This document shows, piece by piece, positions 18,992 through 27,439 of a DNA stretch of 64,000 nt. Location of the stretch: the NCBI RefSeq assembly GCF_937123705.1, contig NZ_CAKZKO010000205.1:42451-106450 (forward strand), given 5' to 3'. The translations under genes and the position numbers were made by a program. Each line of letters begins with the position of its first letter. Position 1 is the stretch's first letter. The stretch comes from an uncultured Paraglaciecola sp. (GTDB lineage Bacteria; Pseudomonadota; Gammaproteobacteria; Enterobacterales; Alteromonadaceae). Under the pieces are notes generated by a model. It was given only the letters and a program-made list of their open reading frames with translations. It did not search any database and was not told the DNA's origin.

Positions 18992-20143
18992 ATGCATTTT
19001 GTTTCAATCGAGTGGTTTAGCTGGATACTGATAACGGTTGCGTTTTATTGGCTAGTAGCAGACAAATTCCGTCGTCATTTATTGATGTTTTGCACTGCAG
19101 TATTTTTGTTACTTAATTCCCCTGTTTCTTTCGGGCTATTGGCTGCTTTAACTATTGGCTCATATTTAGGAGTCAATTCGTCACAAGGATCGATGAGTGG
19201 AATAAAGGCTAGTTTTCTTGTTGGCGCAGTGCTGCTTTTGTTAGTGGGTTACAAGTACGCCGTTGAACTTGTTCCTATACAAGGGCAAGTTGCAATAATC
19301 ATTCCCCTAGGATTAGCTTATTATAGCTTGCGAGTGATTCACTATATCTTAGAAGCGTACAAGGGGAGTTTGCCCCGCCATAGTCTTGTGGATTATCTAC
19401 AATATCAATTTTTTCTTCCAACCTTAGTCATTGGGCCAATTCATAGATTTAATGATTTCCTAATTAGCTCTAAGAAAAACCATTGGAAAATGGAGTATCT
19501 TACTTCAGGTGCAGAACGAATTTTATATGGCTATGTAAAGATTACTTTTCTTGGCAACTATCTAATTTCGGGCGTATTTCAAAATTATATTGATAGTTTA
19601 GGATCCGCAGATGAACCTGGAATTATTTATTTGAACATGGTTAGGAATGGCCTAAACCTATATATGCAATTCTCAGGATTTTCAGATATTGCTATTGGTT
19701 TTGCCAAAATGTTGGGCTTTAAGGTTATGGAGAATTTTAATTGGCCTTATTTTCAAAAGAATATATCTGATTTTTGGCGTTGTTGGCATATTTCACTCAC
19801 TAGTTGGTGTAGGGAATACGTATTTAACACTGTGATGTCTAGTTCTCGCAGTCCTGCATTGGGGGCAATTGCCACTATGCTTATCATTGGTGTATGGCAT
19901 GAATTAAGTTTTAAATATGTCGTTTGGGGGGCTTACCATGGTTTGGGAATAGTAGTCTGGCAGCTATTTCAAAAATTCAAACCGCAACTTCCAGCTTTAC
20001 CTACAATAATCAGCCCTATCACATATGTGTTGAGTGTTTTGTTAACTCTCAACTTTGTATGGTTTGGGTTTAATATAGTGAGTTACCCCACCATCTTTGA
20101 AGGATTTGCGGCGATGGGAAAAGTACTAGTATTTTGGATGTAA
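18992..20143 (+). CDS. MBOAT family O-acyltransferase
   Basis: The 383-residue polytopic membrane protein has the MBOAT core: FWRCWHISLTSW near residue 265, and the catalytic region GVWHEL with H303, then WGAYHG with H316. It is shorter than AlgI-like proteins (about 470-520), lacking mainly the C-terminal segments. AlgI-type MBOATs pass acyl groups across the inner membrane to partner SGNH/AlgJ-like enzymes, and such a partner is encoded 143 bases downstream at 20287. The two are separated by a tiny membrane-protein gene that may supply the missing helix. Confidence 0.85.
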   Translation: MHFVSIEWFSWILITVAFYWLVADKFRRHLLMFCTAVFLLLNSPVSFGLLAALTIGSYLGVNSSQGSMSGIKASFLVGAVLLLLVGYKYAVELVPIQGQVAIIIPLGLAYYSLRVIHYILEAYKGSLPRHSLVDYLQYQFFLPTLVIGPIHRFNDFLISSKKNHWKMEYLTSGAERILYGYVKITFLGNYLISGVFQNYIDSLGSADEPGIIYLNMVRNGLNLYMQFSGFSDIAIGFAKMLGFKVMENFNWPYFQKNISDFWRCWHISLTSWCREYVFNTVMSSSRSPALGAIATMLIIGVWHELSFKYVVWGAYHGLGIVVWQLFQKFKPQLPALPTIISPITYVLSVLLTLNFVWFGFNIVSYPTIFEGFAAMGKVLVFWM

Positions 20144-20146
20144 AAA

Positions 20147-20284
20147 ATGAAAACAATTCTTAGTAAGTATTTGCCAAATTGGGCATTTAGACTCGTTCTA
20201 ACTGCCTGGTATCTATGTTTGGTTGGCATAGTGATTTATTTTGCCTTTGAACCAACCGCTGAATTCAAATATTTGGCTTTATAA
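20147..20284 (+). CDS. 45-aa single-pass membrane protein between MBOAT and SGNH genes
   Basis: An ATG at 20147, three bases after the MBOAT stop, opens a 45-codon frame ending TAA at 20284, two bases before the next ATG. The peptide has a basic start (KTILSKYLPNW) and one hydrophobic segment (LVLTAWYLCLVGIVIYFAF), so it should be an inner-membrane protein. The tight packing with no wasted bases argues for a real gene. It may complete or stabilise the short MBOAT (inference). I do not recognise a family. Confidence 0.65.
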   Translation: MKTILSKYLPNWAFRLVLTAWYLCLVGIVIYFAFEPTAEFKYLAL

Positions 20285-20286
20285 TT

Positions 20287-21372
20287 ATGTCTCTATATTT
20301 TACGACTCGGCAAAAAGAAATCCTTACTGGCATCTGTATAATTGTTTTATTTGTGGGAGCATTTGCTAGTGCTGAAATAATTCTAAGATTAGAACAAAGA
20401 CTTAATTTTGGGGAAGTAACAGTAGAAAAATCAAGTGCATTTTATATTCAGGAAAGCACTAAGTTACGTTTACCTAAACCGCACGCAACTATGGGTAAAA
20501 TTTCTTTCAATTCCTTAGGTTTTAGAGGGCCTGAATTATCCTCTGAGGTAGATAAGATTAGAATTGGTTTTCTTGGAAGTTCTATTACCTTCGACCCTTA
20601 TGTTTTTGATGAAGCCATGACATGGCCAGCTGTTGCAACAACTAACCTGCAAAACGCTTTTCCAGGTTGCTCATTTGAGTATTTTAACGCAGGAGTCCCT
20701 GGAACCGGTACTGAAAAGGTACTTTTACACTACAAAGCCAACGTAGCAAAAATTAACGCTGATTTAGTCGTCCTCATGACGGATGATAGTAACGGTGTAT
20801 TCAATGATCTCGCTAAGAGACAGGGAGTGAGCTTAACAAAACACTCCAAAAAAAGCATATTGGCACAATATTCATTGTTTTGGGAAAAACTTGAAAAAAA
20901 TATGGATGTGGAGCGTGAAAAACGATTGTTAGTAAATAAAAAATCTGCACTTACGTATACAGAAGATTCTGTGACAGAGTTCTACAGAGCTACTATGGCT
21001 AACTTAATCAATGAAATAAAAAACGATGATGCACTGCCAGTCATTTTGGGATATGGACAACAATATAGACCGAATAATAATGAAAGTATTGATGCTCTCG
21101 CGACCGCCGTATATTACATGCCTTATATGGCTAAAGATGATTTCAATGTTATTTCCACTTTCTACAACAATGCAAATCAACAGTTAGCAGAGAAACTTAA
21201 TGTTCCTTTCATTCCTTGGGAATATGGTGTTGAAGGTAGCGCAGAAAATTTTAAGGATTCTAGGCACTTTAGCCAGCAAGGTAGTCTGATGCTGGGGCGG
21301 CTAATTGCTAGTCAATTGATAGGAAATCAGCAATTTTTAGATAAAGTAGGCGAATGTGCAACTAATGGTTAG
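20287..21372 (+). CDS. SGNH/GDSL-family hydrolase or O-acyltransferase, membrane-anchored
   Basis: The 361-residue protein has one N-terminal membrane anchor (about residues 11-32), then an SGNH domain. Block I is FLGSSIT, with Ser99 in the nucleophile place; FNAGVPGTG gives block II; and DSRHFS near the end supplies the Asp and His. This is the layout of AlgJ/AlgX-like partners of MBOAT proteins, which transfer acyl groups to polysaccharide in the periplasm. It closes the operon 16226-21372. A hydrolase role is the alternative. Confidence 0.8.
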   Translation: MSLYFTTRQKEILTGICIIVLFVGAFASAEIILRLEQRLNFGEVTVEKSSAFYIQESTKLRLPKPHATMGKISFNSLGFRGPELSSEVDKIRIGFLGSSITFDPYVFDEAMTWPAVATTNLQNAFPGCSFEYFNAGVPGTGTEKVLLHYKANVAKINADLVVLMTDDSNGVFNDLAKRQGVSLTKHSKKSILAQYSLFWEKLEKNMDVEREKRLLVNKKSALTYTEDSVTEFYRATMANLINEIKNDDALPVILGYGQQYRPNNNESIDALATAVYYMPYMAKDDFNVISTFYNNANQQLAEKLNVPFIPWEYGVEGSAENFKDSRHFSQQGSLMLGRLIASQLIGNQQFLDKVGECATNG

Positions 21373-21427
21373 GTTTTAGTTAGGCACGTAGATTCGTTTC
21401 GTTAAAATTTGGGTAAATAATAATAAA

Positions 21428-23944
21428 ATGTTTAAAAAAAGTTTCTATATTTTTATCTGGATTGTAATACCCACTATTGTTTTAACATCCTACTTAATCT
21501 TCACCAAAGAAGCCGCTGTAGTCACCCCTCAAGCTTTGTCATCTGCCGAAGCGTCGCAAACGCGAAAATTGGTGAAGGAGATATTAGGGGAGTTTGCATC
21601 AACGCAGACCTTTGTTGATATTCGGTTACAACAATCGGATATTGATGCGATTGCGGCAGTGGCTTCTCATACCATCCCCGCTAGTGCGTTTGAGGCTAGG
21701 CTAAGTCAATTTGGGTTGTTGGTTTTAGCCAGCAAGGAAGTCAGTTTTTTTTCTACCTCTATGTATGTGAATTTTAAATGTTTTTTAACCCCTAGCTTTG
21801 ACAAGTTTGAGTTTGATATTTGTTATCTTGGGGATTTGCCGATAGCGGGTTCTATTGCTAACTGGATGCTCGAAAACGTGACTTTTTTGTTGTTTGGAAC
21901 CGAAGTGCAGAAAACGGCAACCACCTTATTAGCAGATGCGGAGTTGCAAAATGGCGAAATCCGCTTTTCAGCGCAAAAAGCGAGTGATTTTAGTGTAAAA
22001 ATTAATGAGTCAGTAAGCGATGTGGTTAAGCTGGCAACACAATTTAACAGTGTTGATAGTGTTAGCCCAACTCGGGTGACATTTTATCTTACTTATTTGC
22101 AGGGTCTTCCTCACGAAAGCGAGTCTTTGGCGTTTTATATGCAAAAGCTATTTGCATACTCAATGGGTTTTGAACAAGATTTTGATAGGGTTGCAGAAAA
22201 TTCAGCCATTATTTGGGCGCTGGCTATTCATTTTAGTAATCCTCAATTTGCTCGCGCAATAGGCCTTGAACCGGATTACAAAGGTAAAAGTAATGTTGCT
22301 ACTAAAATACGCGGGCGTGCCGACTTATCATTACATTTTTTATATTCCACTGTACTTGAACAGATTGCCGAATCAGATATTGGACTAAGTATTGGTGAGT
22401 TAAAGGAGATATTGGACAAAGGCAAGGGCGGAACTGGATTTAGTTTTGCTGATTTGGCGGCAGATAAGGCGGGATTGTTTTTTGCAAAGTATTCCCGTCA
22501 GAATGAGATGTTGGCCAAGCGCGTTGCGAATGTTATATCAACAATCACTGACGAATCAGCGTTTTTTCCCTTGGTGCATGACTTACCAGAAGGTTTAAAT
22601 GAGCAAAATTTTTCACGTGTTTTTGGAGACTTAAATTCAGCGGAATATGCCGCCTTGGAATTAAAAATAGATCAACGTATTGCTACAGCGTTGATTTATC
22701 AGAATGCTTCAAAACCTGTTCACATTACTCAGCCTAAGGTGGTGTCGGTAAATAATGCGCCGAGGCAATGGTTTAAAGTTGACACTCATATTCATAGCCG
22801 CTTTTCAGATGGGGCGTCGGATATTATGAGCATTGCCGAAAAGGCTCAACAGTTTGGTTGCGCGGCTATTGCTATTACCGATCACGGGGATAACGACTTA
22901 CCTAAGGTGTTGTCGGATAGTTATTTCGCGGATATTAGTCAAGCAGGGGTAACCTTCCCCAAATTGACTGTTATGCCTGGACTTGAATGGAACCTTCCGC
23001 CTTTTAAAGGGCGTGAACATGCCACGGTTTTGCTTCCAAAAAATAGAAACTTAAAGCGCAATTTACAAACCTTTCGGCAAAGATACGACAGCTACAAGTT
23101 GTGGCAAAAGAGCAACTATCAAGCAAAGGATGCGTTGCAGTGGCTTGCTAGTCATTTCATTTCTGATGTATTTAAGCCCGTTATTTTTTACAACCATCCC
23201 AGCAGAAAAGTTTGGCAAACGGCTGAAAATATGCACGATTTTACCGAATGGTCACAATATGATGAAAGTGTTATTGGGTTTTCTGGCGCGCCGGGTCATC
23301 AAAAAAAGCGCGGCGATGATAATGGCTCTTATGAGTTTGTACAAAAGACGGTTCATGGTTGGGATCCTTCTATTGCCATAATTGGGGGAGAGTGGGACCA
23401 ATTATTGCGTGATGGCCGGCGAGTTTTTGCGGCGCGTGCGGCATCTGATTTTCACAATACTAAAATGGACTATTGGCCTTGTGAATTTTCATCAACTCAT
23501 GTGAAAGCAAAATCTAATGCTCACAACGATATCCTTAATGGTTTTCATTCTGGCGATTTTTGGGCACAGCATGGTAATTTTGTAAAACAAGTGGATTTTT
23601 ATCTCGAAGTTAACGGGATCAAAGCTACACCAGGTGACATGTTAGGTGTATCGGAAGGCGCTAAACTTAGAGTTGTGCTAGAAGTCGCCTTGAATAAAGC
23701 AGATTGGCAAGGATATAAAACTTCATTAGATGAAGTAGAGCTGGTTATAGTTGAAAGCGACAACATTAGCAGTCAAAAATTCTTGCCCGAGCGCTATTAT
23801 CAAAATGGCAAATTCAAGTTAGTCTACGACTACAATGTAAGTAAAACCCTCGCCCAATTCCGCTGGCGTGGCCGCAGCATTCAACCAGAACAACACCATT
23901 ACATGTTTTACACCAACCCAATTGCGGTACGATTGACGGATTAA
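21428..23944 (+). CDS. Large membrane-anchored PHP-domain protein
   Basis: The 838-residue protein has one N-terminal membrane segment (about residues 5-26), a long unassigned region to about residue 445, then a PHP domain. The metal motif DTHIHSRFSDG begins near residue 452 and ITDHGDND follows. PHP domains bind metals and hydrolyse phosphoesters. The N-terminal segment predicts export of the bulk of the protein to the periplasm, so a phosphoester of a glycan or lipid is a possible substrate (inference). I do not recognise the 420-residue N-terminal domain. Confidence 0.7.
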   Translation: MFKKSFYIFIWIVIPTIVLTSYLIFTKEAAVVTPQALSSAEASQTRKLVKEILGEFASTQTFVDIRLQQSDIDAIAAVASHTIPASAFEARLSQFGLLVLASKEVSFFSTSMYVNFKCFLTPSFDKFEFDICYLGDLPIAGSIANWMLENVTFLLFGTEVQKTATTLLADAELQNGEIRFSAQKASDFSVKINESVSDVVKLATQFNSVDSVSPTRVTFYLTYLQGLPHESESLAFYMQKLFAYSMGFEQDFDRVAENSAIIWALAIHFSNPQFARAIGLEPDYKGKSNVATKIRGRADLSLHFLYSTVLEQIAESDIGLSIGELKEILDKGKGGTGFSFADLAADKAGLFFAKYSRQNEMLAKRVANVISTITDESAFFPLVHDLPEGLNEQNFSRVFGDLNSAEYAALELKIDQRIATALIYQNASKPVHITQPKVVSVNNAPRQWFKVDTHIHSRFSDGASDIMSIAEKAQQFGCAAIAITDHGDNDLPKVLSDSYFADISQAGVTFPKLTVMPGLEWNLPPFKGREHATVLLPKNRNLKRNLQTFRQRYDSYKLWQKSNYQAKDALQWLASHFISDVFKPVIFYNHPSRKVWQTAENMHDFTEWSQYDESVIGFSGAPGHQKKRGDDNGSYEFVQKTVHGWDPSIAIIGGEWDQLLRDGRRVFAARAASDFHNTKMDYWPCEFSSTHVKAKSNAHNDILNGFHSGDFWAQHGNFVKQVDFYLEVNGIKATPGDMLGVSEGAKLRVVLEVALNKADWQGYKTSLDEVELVIVESDNISSQKFLPERYYQNGKFKLVYDYNVSKTLAQFRWRGRSIQPEQHHYMFYTNPIAVRLTD

Positions 23945-23959
23945 TTTATATTTTAACCT

Positions 23960-24182
23960 GTCATTCCCGAATGTTGTTATCGGGAATCCGGCGCCTTTCA
24001 GTATGTCATTCCCGAATGCAGTTATCGGGAATCCAGTGACTTTGTGCGTTAGCGGTGAACCACGAATTTCGAGTTACGAGCTAAAAGAAAAGGCGCTGGA
24101 TGCCGGCTAAAAAGATTGCCGGCATGACGGTGATTGTTTTTGTCGTTTTAGAATGTTGTTATCGGGAGTCCAGTGACTTTTC
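23960..24182. repeat. Intergenic GTCATTCCCGA repeat, one full and two partial copies
   Basis: A full copy lies at 24005-24128. A left-arm fragment lies at 23960-23990, and a decayed left arm at about 24150-24177. The full unit is a nested palindrome: outer ends GTCAT and ATGAC, inner GAATCCAG and CTGGAT, with TCCCGA/TCGGGA and GCCGGC/GCCGGC stems at each end. The same family forms a tandem array on the other side of the lipoprotein gene. Confidence 0.85.
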
Positions 24183-24251
24183 TCTTGCCAATTTATTGCT
24201 AGACCTATAGCGTATTAGTTAAATAACAATCTAATAGATTGAGACTTCGCA

Positions 24252-25505
24252 ATGCCCAATATTATTCGTAATACTATACAGTTTTGTTTAGCCTTTATTA
24301 TTTTGGGGTGCAGTGAACCTGTAGATATTCCCGACATTGGTGCACCAGTTCGGTCTGTGGATTTGCAGGTCGGAACTCGCTATTTACCTCTGCCACAGAA
24401 TGCCTTTTCTTTACCTAATATTTCGCAAGTCGATTTGCCTGCGGTTGCAGGCTCTGATGCTATATGGGGGGCAACGGGGCAGGATGATCTAGGCAATATT
24501 TATTTAGGTTTTTCAACTCATGGAGAAGGGCCTCAAACGTCTTATTTATATCAATATTCACCTTCTATAAACATGCTAACTAAACAGGGCAATACGCTCG
24601 ACCAATTGCATCAGGCCGGCATAGATAAAGCTGGATTAGGGCAAAATAAGTTACATAGTAAGTTCTACCAGGGGGATGATGGCTATTTGTATTTTTCGAG
24701 TTTTGATGAACAAGGTGAGTCAGAACGAGATAACCCCACTTGGGGCGGGCACTTATGGCGCAAACGTCCCGACGATTTGAGTTGGGAGCATTTATTGGCA
24801 GCTCCCGAAGCGCTGATTGCGGTCAATACCGATGGCCGATTTGTTTATACCTTAGGCTATTGGAAACACATGCTGTATCAATATGACAGTCAAACCGGCA
24901 AGATAAAACGTGCTCAGGTAGGCTCTATTGATGGGCATATATCGCGAAATTTATTGGTTGATCACTTTGGTCACGTCTATGTACCTGAGGTGAGCAGTAA
25001 CGCAGAGCAGCAGGTTAGTGCCCATCTTAATCAATATAATACCCGTCTAGAGTTAGTTGCGTCATATCCCTTGCCGTCATATCAGCATAAAAATATGAAA
25101 GCTCACCACGGAATTGTAGCCTATACCAGTCTGCAAAATGGCCACATTATGTTTACCACTAGTGATGGGGGCTTATATCGTATTGATCCCGATGCAGATG
25201 GAGCGAACAAAGTTATTTTATTAGGGCAATTCCATCCTGATGGTGAAAGTTACGCTGCGTCTCTGTTTAGTTTTAGTGGCGAGAACTTTTTAGTGGGCTT
25301 AGCACGTAAGCCTAAGTCAAAAGTTTATGATTGGGTTATCTATGAATTATCCACTAACACTTCGGTAAGCTACGCAACTACATTGGATGTTGGTAAATAC
25401 TTACTTTACGGTAGTTCGGCTAAGGACAAAGAAGGAAACATGTATATTGGTGGGAGACAGAGTTCACCAAATCAAAAGCCAGTGTTGTTCAAAGTGAGTT
25501 ATTAG
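24252..25505 (+). CDS. Lipoprotein, probable beta-propeller, function unknown
   Basis: The 417-residue protein has a short signal sequence ending in the lipobox ILGC, with Cys20 as the lipidated residue. The mature part contains repeated short blocks such as DDLGNIYLGFS, DGYLYFSSF, DHFGHVYVPE, NGHIMFTTSDGG and KEGNMYIGGR, spaced about 60-90 residues apart, as in beta-propeller or SMP-30/NHL-like proteins. It stands alone between two clusters of the same intergenic repeat. I do not recognise a family. Confidence 0.7.
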   Translation: MPNIIRNTIQFCLAFIILGCSEPVDIPDIGAPVRSVDLQVGTRYLPLPQNAFSLPNISQVDLPAVAGSDAIWGATGQDDLGNIYLGFSTHGEGPQTSYLYQYSPSINMLTKQGNTLDQLHQAGIDKAGLGQNKLHSKFYQGDDGYLYFSSFDEQGESERDNPTWGGHLWRKRPDDLSWEHLLAAPEALIAVNTDGRFVYTLGYWKHMLYQYDSQTGKIKRAQVGSIDGHISRNLLVDHFGHVYVPEVSSNAEQQVSAHLNQYNTRLELVASYPLPSYQHKNMKAHHGIVAYTSLQNGHIMFTTSDGGLYRIDPDADGANKVILLGQFHPDGESYAASLFSFSGENFLVGLARKPKSKVYDWVIYELSTNTSVSYATTLDVGKYLLYGSSAKDKEGNMYIGGRQSSPNQKPVLFKVSY

Positions 25506-25536
25506 GTTTTATCGGGAACCCTTCGTCTTTTAGTAT

Positions 25537-26166
25537 GTCATTCCCGAATGTTTTTATCGGGGATCCAGAGACTTTGTGCGCTAGCGGTGAGCCACGAGTT
25601 TCGAGTGAACAGAAAAGGCGCTGGATGCCGGCTAAAAAGACTGCCGGCATGACTGTATTTACTGTTGTCATTCCCGAATGTTTTTGTCGGGAATCCAGTG
25701 ACTTTATGCGTTAGCGGTGAACCACGAGTTACGAGCCAAAAGAAAAAGGCGCTGGATGCTGGCTTAAAAGACTGCCGGCATGGCGGTACTTACTGTTGTC
25801 ATTCCCGAATGTTTTGATCGGGGATCCAGTGACTTTGTGCGTTAGCGGTGAGCCACGAGTTACGAGCCAAAAGAAAAAGGCGCTGGATGCCGGCTAAAAA
25901 GACTGCCGGCATGACGGTACTTACTGTTGTCATTCCCGAATGTTTTTATCGGGGATCCAGTGACTTTATGCGTTAGCGGTGAGCCACAAGTTTCGAGTTT
26001 CGAGTGAACAGAAAAGGCGCTGGATGCCGGCTAAAAAGATTGCCGGCATGACGGTACTTACTTTTGTCATTCCCGAAGGTTTTTATCGGGAATCTAGTGA
26101 CTTGTAGTTTTTTGAGAGCTAAAAGAATAGGCGCTGCATGCCGGCTAAAAAGGCTGCCGGCATGAC
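25537..26166. repeat. Tandem array of five GTCATTCCCGA/ATGAC palindromic repeats
   Basis: Five units start at 25537, 25667, 25798, 25929 and 26066, giving a period of about 131 bases. The last is shortened to 101 bases. Each begins GTCATTCCCGAA and ends GCCGGCATGAC or a one-base variant, with a variable core containing GCGTTAGCGGTGA and CACGAGTT. The spacer between units is also conserved (GGTACTTACTGTT), so whole unit-plus-spacer blocks have been amplified. A short further left-arm fragment lies at about 25508-25520. No gene is seen in 25506-26203. Confidence 0.9.
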
Positions 26167-26203
26167 TGCACTTATTTGTCATATCTAAGGATGTCGGGGT
26201 CTA

Positions 26204-27439
26204 TTAAACCAATATTTCACTGACATGCGGATGACCAAGAAAGTCTTGGGGGCTGGCTGTGGGGCCGTAGGCGCCGGATTGGAATATGACTAGCCAGTCA
26301 CCTAACTCGGCTTTGGGTAGCTGCATTTTATCGGCTAGGGTATCTAGGGGAGTGCATAGTGGGCCTACAGCGCTGACTTTTGCTTCCTCCGGTGCTAAGC
26401 CCATTTTATTGCCAATGGCTACGGGGTAGTTTTTACGAATAACTTGGCCAAAATTACCTGAGTTGGATAAATGGTGGTGTAAGCCGCCGTTGGTCATTAG
26501 GTAGGTGTGACCCCGTGATACCTTTATATCTGTGATTCGCGAGGCATAAATTCCGGCTTCGGCAACTAGAAAACGGCCTAGTTCAAAGATTAATTCGAGC
26601 TTGGCCAGTTGTGGGTATTGTTTAAGCAGTTGTTTGAGGTTTTCGCCTATGGGCGCAAGATCTAAACGCTTTTCACCAGGGAAGTAAGGAATGCCCATAC
26701 CACCACCCAAATTTACTGTGACCGTGGGGGTAGGGGTGATATCTATTAGTTTTTGGGCTAAAGCAAAGGTGTTGTTGTGGGCATCGATGATGGCTTCTTG
26801 TTTGAGGTTTTGTGAGCCCCAAAATATGTGAAAGCCTCTAAATTCAAATTGACTGTAATCGAGTGTGGGTAAAATCTCAAAAAGTCGTTCTTCATCAATT
26901 CCAAATTGTTTAGGGCCGCCGCCCATTTTCATACCTGATGCTTTTAATTCAAAAGCGGGATTTACTCTAAAGGCGATAATGGGTTTTATGTCGAGTTCTT
27001 GGCCTAACTTGACGGCACGTTCAAATTCCAGTTCAGACTCAATATGCAAGGTAATACCCGCAACTATAGCCGCGCGGATTTCTGGGAGTTGTTTGGCGGG
27101 CCCTGCAAAACTGATATCTCGGTTTGGCATGCCAGATTGAATGGCCATAAGCATTTCTTTCTGAGAGGCAACATCGAAGCCTTCTACCCATGGGCGCATC
27201 GCATTAATTAGCGGCATGTAGGGATTGGCTTTAATAGCGTAATGTAATTTTATGCTTGCTGGAATATGGCGATGAAAAATATCGATTTGAGCTTTCACTA
27301 CTGTTTGATCATATGCGTAGAACACTTGTTTATCTAGCATACTGGCAAGTTGATCGAGTGAGTATCCACCTATCTGGAGTTGGGTGTCTTTAACTTCAAA
27401 CTGGTGCATATCTGCATGTACAGGCGACGCTTTATTCAT
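26204..27439 (-). CDS. PLP-dependent decarboxylase, exosortase A-associated (fold type III)
   Basis: The 411-residue protein belongs to the alanine racemase/diaminopimelate decarboxylase fold. K70 in HYAIKANPYMP is the PLP lysine, a glycine-rich GGGMGIPYF loop binds phosphate, and GPLCTPLD lies near the C-terminus. This matches the 'pyridoxal-dependent decarboxylase, exosortase A system-associated' group. Its start overlaps the end of the acyl ligase gene by 8 bases. The pair, with the ACP gene across the divergent promoter, probably activates and decarboxylates an amino acid-like substrate (inference). The substrate is not known. Confidence 0.85.
   Translation of the reverse strand: MNKASPVHADMHQFEVKDTQLQIGGYSLDQLASMLDKQVFYAYDQTVVKAQIDIFHRHIPASIKLHYAIKANPYMPLINAMRPWVEGFDVASQKEMLMAIQSGMPNRDISFAGPAKQLPEIRAAIVAGITLHIESELEFERAVKLGQELDIKPIIAFRVNPAFELKASGMKMGGGPKQFGIDEERLFEILPTLDYSQFEFRGFHIFWGSQNLKQEAIIDAHNNTFALAQKLIDITPTPTVTVNLGGGMGIPYFPGEKRLDLAPIGENLKQLLKQYPQLAKLELIFELGRFLVAEAGIYASRITDIKVSRGHTYLMTNGGLHHHLSNSGNFGQVIRKNYPVAIGNKMGLAPEEAKVSAVGPLCTPLDTLADKMQLPKAELGDWLVIFQSGAYGPTASPQDFLGHPHVSEILV

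Noticed and set aside
21385..21405. AGGCACGTAGATTCGT before the PHP gene as a sigma-54 promoter
   Set aside because: The -24 half is acceptable but the -12 position reads CG instead of GC.
25537..26166. Regular direct repeats, considered as a CRISPR array
   Set aside because: Repeats are about 118 bases with conserved short spacers; CRISPR needs short repeats and unique spacers. No cas genes are present.
25489..26182. Small open frames inside the repeat array
   Set aside because: They are made of the repeat sequence itself, recur with every unit, and have no ribosome-binding site.
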